From Buttiauxella sp. B2 (GTDB taxonomy: Bacteria > Pseudomonadota > Gammaproteobacteria > Enterobacterales > Enterobacteriaceae): a stretch of 64,000 bases of DNA. Positions 62,011 to 64,000 of this stretch are shown one piece after another. The stretch is taken from assembly GCF_006376615.1 (NCBI RefSeq), contig NZ_VEXQ01000011.1, positions 1 through 64,000 on the forward strand. Reading direction: 5' to 3'. A program made the position numbers and the translations under genes. A model generated the notes under the pieces. It made no database searches and was not told the origin of the DNA. It saw only the letters and a list, made by a program, of their open reading frames with translations. The stretch's first letter is position 1; every line of letters begins with the position of its first letter.

Positions 62011-62940
62011 TTACCCCGGCACACGCTCGCGGCAAACTTTCATCACCAGTTGCCGTAACCAGCGATGTGCCGGGTCAACTTCCGAGCGAGGATGCCACAT
62101 CAACGACACTGTAATTTCATTGGTTTTTACCGGCAGCTCAAAAACATGGAGCCTGGCCTCACCAGAATTCCCATTCATACCCGGCTGATTTAACAGGAAA
62201 GTTCCTGGCACCAACGCCACCAAATCGGACGCCTGAGCCACTGCCAATGCAGCAGGAAAACCGGGCACCATCGCCGCAATCTTGCGGGTTAGATTAAGTT
62301 CTGACAGCAACACATCAACCGGGCCGGTGCCTCGTTCATGACGGGATACCACCACATGCCCTAACGCGGCATATTTCTCAGGGGTAATTTCCCCGTCTTG
62401 CTCCAATGAATGGCCTTTTCTGACCACACCGACGAACCTGTCTCGGTAAAGCGCCGTTAACCGTATTTCTGGCCCCATTTCCCCAAGAACACCCACCTCA
62501 AGATCAATCAAGCCTTCACGTAAATACTTCGCGGTTTTCTCCGGTTTTGGCATAAAACGCAGTTGTACCAAAGGCGCGACGACAGCAACGGCGGCAATCA
62601 GCGCTGCACCGAAGATTTCGATAAACCCGGCGTTAGTTCGCAGGGTAAAACTGCGTTCAAGTGTCGCAAGATTCAGTGCATGTGAAGAAGGACGAAGAAT
62701 GGCCCGAGCTTCAAAGGCCGCATTTTGCGCCCGCTCACGGATTTCCTCGGCATACGGTGTCAGCACCATATTACGCCCTGCCCGCACCAATAGCGGGTCG
62801 CCAACCGTGGCGCGAAGGCGGCTTAGTGTCCGGCTCATCGCCGAAGCACTTAGCCCCAGGCGATGGGCAGCACCAACCACACTTCCTTCGGCAAGAAGCA
62901 CATCAAGCGCAATGAGTAAGTTCAGATCGGGTTCAGTCAT
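62011..62940 (-). CDS. LysR-family regulator next to a drug exporter
   Basis: A 309-residue LysR protein. The N-terminal helix-turn-helix (LNLLIALDVLLAEGSVVGAAHRLGLSASAMSRTLSRLR) is followed by a ligand-binding domain (about 95-300). The ATG at 62940 (MTEPDLNLL) matches the usual start; an upstream ATG at 62988 is unsupported. It is divergent from the transporter gene, with 134 bases between starts, so it probably controls it. No specific name is certain. Confidence 0.87.
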   Translation of the reverse strand: MTEPDLNLLIALDVLLAEGSVVGAAHRLGLSASAMSRTLSRLRATVGDPLLVRAGRNMVLTPYAEEIRERAQNAAFEARAILRPSSHALNLATLERSFTLRTNAGFIEIFGAALIAAVAVVAPLVQLRFMPKPEKTAKYLREGLIDLEVGVLGEMGPEIRLTALYRDRFVGVVRKGHSLEQDGEITPEKYAALGHVVVSRHERGTGPVDVLLSELNLTRKIAAMVPGFPAALAVAQASDLVALVPGTFLLNQPGMNGNSGEARLHVFELPVKTNEITVSLMWHPRSEVDPAHRWLRQLVMKVCRERVPG

Positions 62941-63074
62941 ACGGCATAGTAGCTTGCTCTTTAAAATCAGAGAAGGCGTTTCATGCATGTTATTAATGCA
63001 AATGCTGCGTCTTCCGCCACATCTCCAGCCCAGCTATATTTCTGGCACCCACCAGCGAAAAAGAGTTTGAACAG

Positions 63075-64000
63075 ATGGCACTATTTTCCGATAAGCCAGG
63101 CGATGAAGGATTACCGGGCCGCGAGCGCGGTTTAGCGATGGCAGCAGTCATGACAATGACAACAATGGCCGTGTTCGATGGCTCGATGATAAACATAGCA
63201 TTACCCCAAATCGCACGTTCGCTTGATGCCTCAGTGGGTGCCACCGTCTGGGTTTCAAATGGTTATCTGCTCTCTGCGGCGATGACACTTGCGATATTTG
63301 CCGCACTTTCCAGCCGCATCGGATTCCGTTCAATTTTCACCTTTGGCCTCAGCGTTTTCACACTGGCCTCCGTAGGCTGTGCGCTTTCAACATCGCTGGA
63401 TATGCTCATTATCATGCGTGTGTTGCAAGGCATTGGCGGCGCCGCCACATTGAGCATTGGCCCGGCAATCTTGCGCTCAGTTTTCCCCAACCGCCTGCTG
63501 GGGCGAATACTCGGGCTGAACGCATTGCTGATTGGCTCAAGCACCGCTATCGCCCCCATTCTTGGTGGAACAATACTCTCAACGATGAGCTGGCAATGGC
63601 TGTTTGCGATTAATATTCCGCTGGGCATTATTGCGGTTACCCTTACGCTGCGTGTTATCCCTGATAACCCAGCGTTAAAACGTGAACCATTCGATTTTGC
63701 AGGAGCCTTGTTATCTGCCATCGCCTTAGGTGCGCTGATCATGGCCGCTGATGCCTTTACCCATCCTGGCAACGGCGACCTGGCCACGGCGATAATTTAC
63801 GCCAGCACCGCCATTATCACGGGCATGGCTTTCGTCTGGGTTCAACGACGTGTGACGAAACCTTTACTGCCTCTCGACATCTTCGCTTCTTCGCGGTTTT
63901 CACTGGCAGCACTCACGTCACTGGCCTCTTTTGTCAGCCAGGGCATCACCTTCATCGCCTTACCGTTCCTGTTTCAAAGCGTATACGGCTACAGCGCACT
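63075..64000 (+). CDS. DHA2-family (14-helix) drug exporter, cut by the window end
   Basis: The first 308 residues of a major-facilitator exporter of the EmrB/SmvA type; the reading frame is open to the last base. Motifs: MAVFDGSMINIALPQIARSL (DHA2 motif D region), VSNGYLLSAAMTLAIFAALSSRIGFR (motif A), MRVLQGIGGAATLSIGPAIL (motif C-like) and WQWLFAINIPLGI. The ATG at 63075 is the first in frame with this N terminus; the ribosome-binding site is weak. Substrates may be quaternary ammonium or dye-type compounds, by family only. Confidence 0.9.
   Translation, partial: MALFSDKPGDEGLPGRERGLAMAAVMTMTTMAVFDGSMINIALPQIARSLDASVGATVWVSNGYLLSAAMTLAIFAALSSRIGFRSIFTFGLSVFTLASVGCALSTSLDMLIIMRVLQGIGGAATLSIGPAILRSVFPNRLLGRILGLNALLIGSSTAIAPILGGTILSTMSWQWLFAINIPLGIIAVTLTLRVIPDNPALKREPFDFAGALLSAIALGALIMAADAFTHPGNGDLATAIIYASTAIITGMAFVWVQRRVTKPLLPLDIFASSRFSLAALTSLASFVSQGITFIALPFLFQSVYGYSA

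Overview
The window is chromosomal DNA of an enterobacterium of the family Enterobacteriaceae; I do not assign a genus. The right-hand half follows the gene order known from Escherichia coli: ygjR-alx-sstT-ygjV-uxaA-uxaC / exuT-exuR-yqjA-mzrA-yqjCDEK-yqjF-yqjG-yhaH-yhaJ-yhaK-yhaL-cyuA-cyuP, then rnpB and garK-garR-garL-garP / garD. The proteins match their E. coli counterparts closely in length and in remembered sequence. Two E. coli features are missing: yhaI, and the tdc operon that normally lies between the cyu genes and rnpB.

The left 28.4 kb is accessory DNA inserted at the 3' end of a tRNA-Leu(CAA) gene (28393-28477, minus). Three copies of the tRNA-end/terminator sequence (about 626, 10509 and 28371) divide it into two tandem islands. 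Island 1 (about 655-10530) carries a ychF remnant and a seven-gene minus-strand operon that reads as a complete trans-4-hydroxy-L-proline degradation pathway: permease, epimerase, FAD dehydrogenase, DapA-like deaminase, 2-oxoglutarate-semialdehyde dehydrogenase, a ketimine reductase and a GntR regulator. A perfect 12-bp palindrome lies upstream of the first gene. Its own integrase seems to have been lost to an IS903-like remnant that abuts a second copy of the integrase leader.

Island 2 (about 10530-28390) has a P4/CP4-57-like backbone: AlpA, YfjJ/Gp2-type proteins, YfjP GTPase, YfjQ, a WYL regulator, ArdB antirestriction, a RadC-like protein, the CbeA/CbtA toxin-antitoxin pair and a P4-type integrase. 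It carries two restriction modules at its edges: an Mrr-type nuclease at the left end, and next to the integrase a convergent pair of an HNH nuclease and an 807-residue methyltransferase with two catalytic halves. That pair is the best candidate for a poorly described system.

A third small island (50243-55201, about 5 kb) sits in the 3' end of rnpB, flanked by a 26-bp direct repeat of the RNase P RNA end. It holds a Crp/IprA-type regulator, two secreted DUF1254/DUF1214 paralogues, an IS3-family fragment and the N-terminal stub of an integrase. The original rnpB terminator has been displaced to the far side of the insert.

Functionally the core region covers sugar-acid catabolism (galacturonate by uxa/exu, galactarate by gar), membrane homeostasis (Alx, YqjA, MzrA), serine/threonine uptake and cysteine degradation. 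The islands add hydroxyproline use, defence and anti-defence genes, and uncharacterised secreted proteins. The window ends inside a DHA2-type drug exporter gene next to a LysR regulator.
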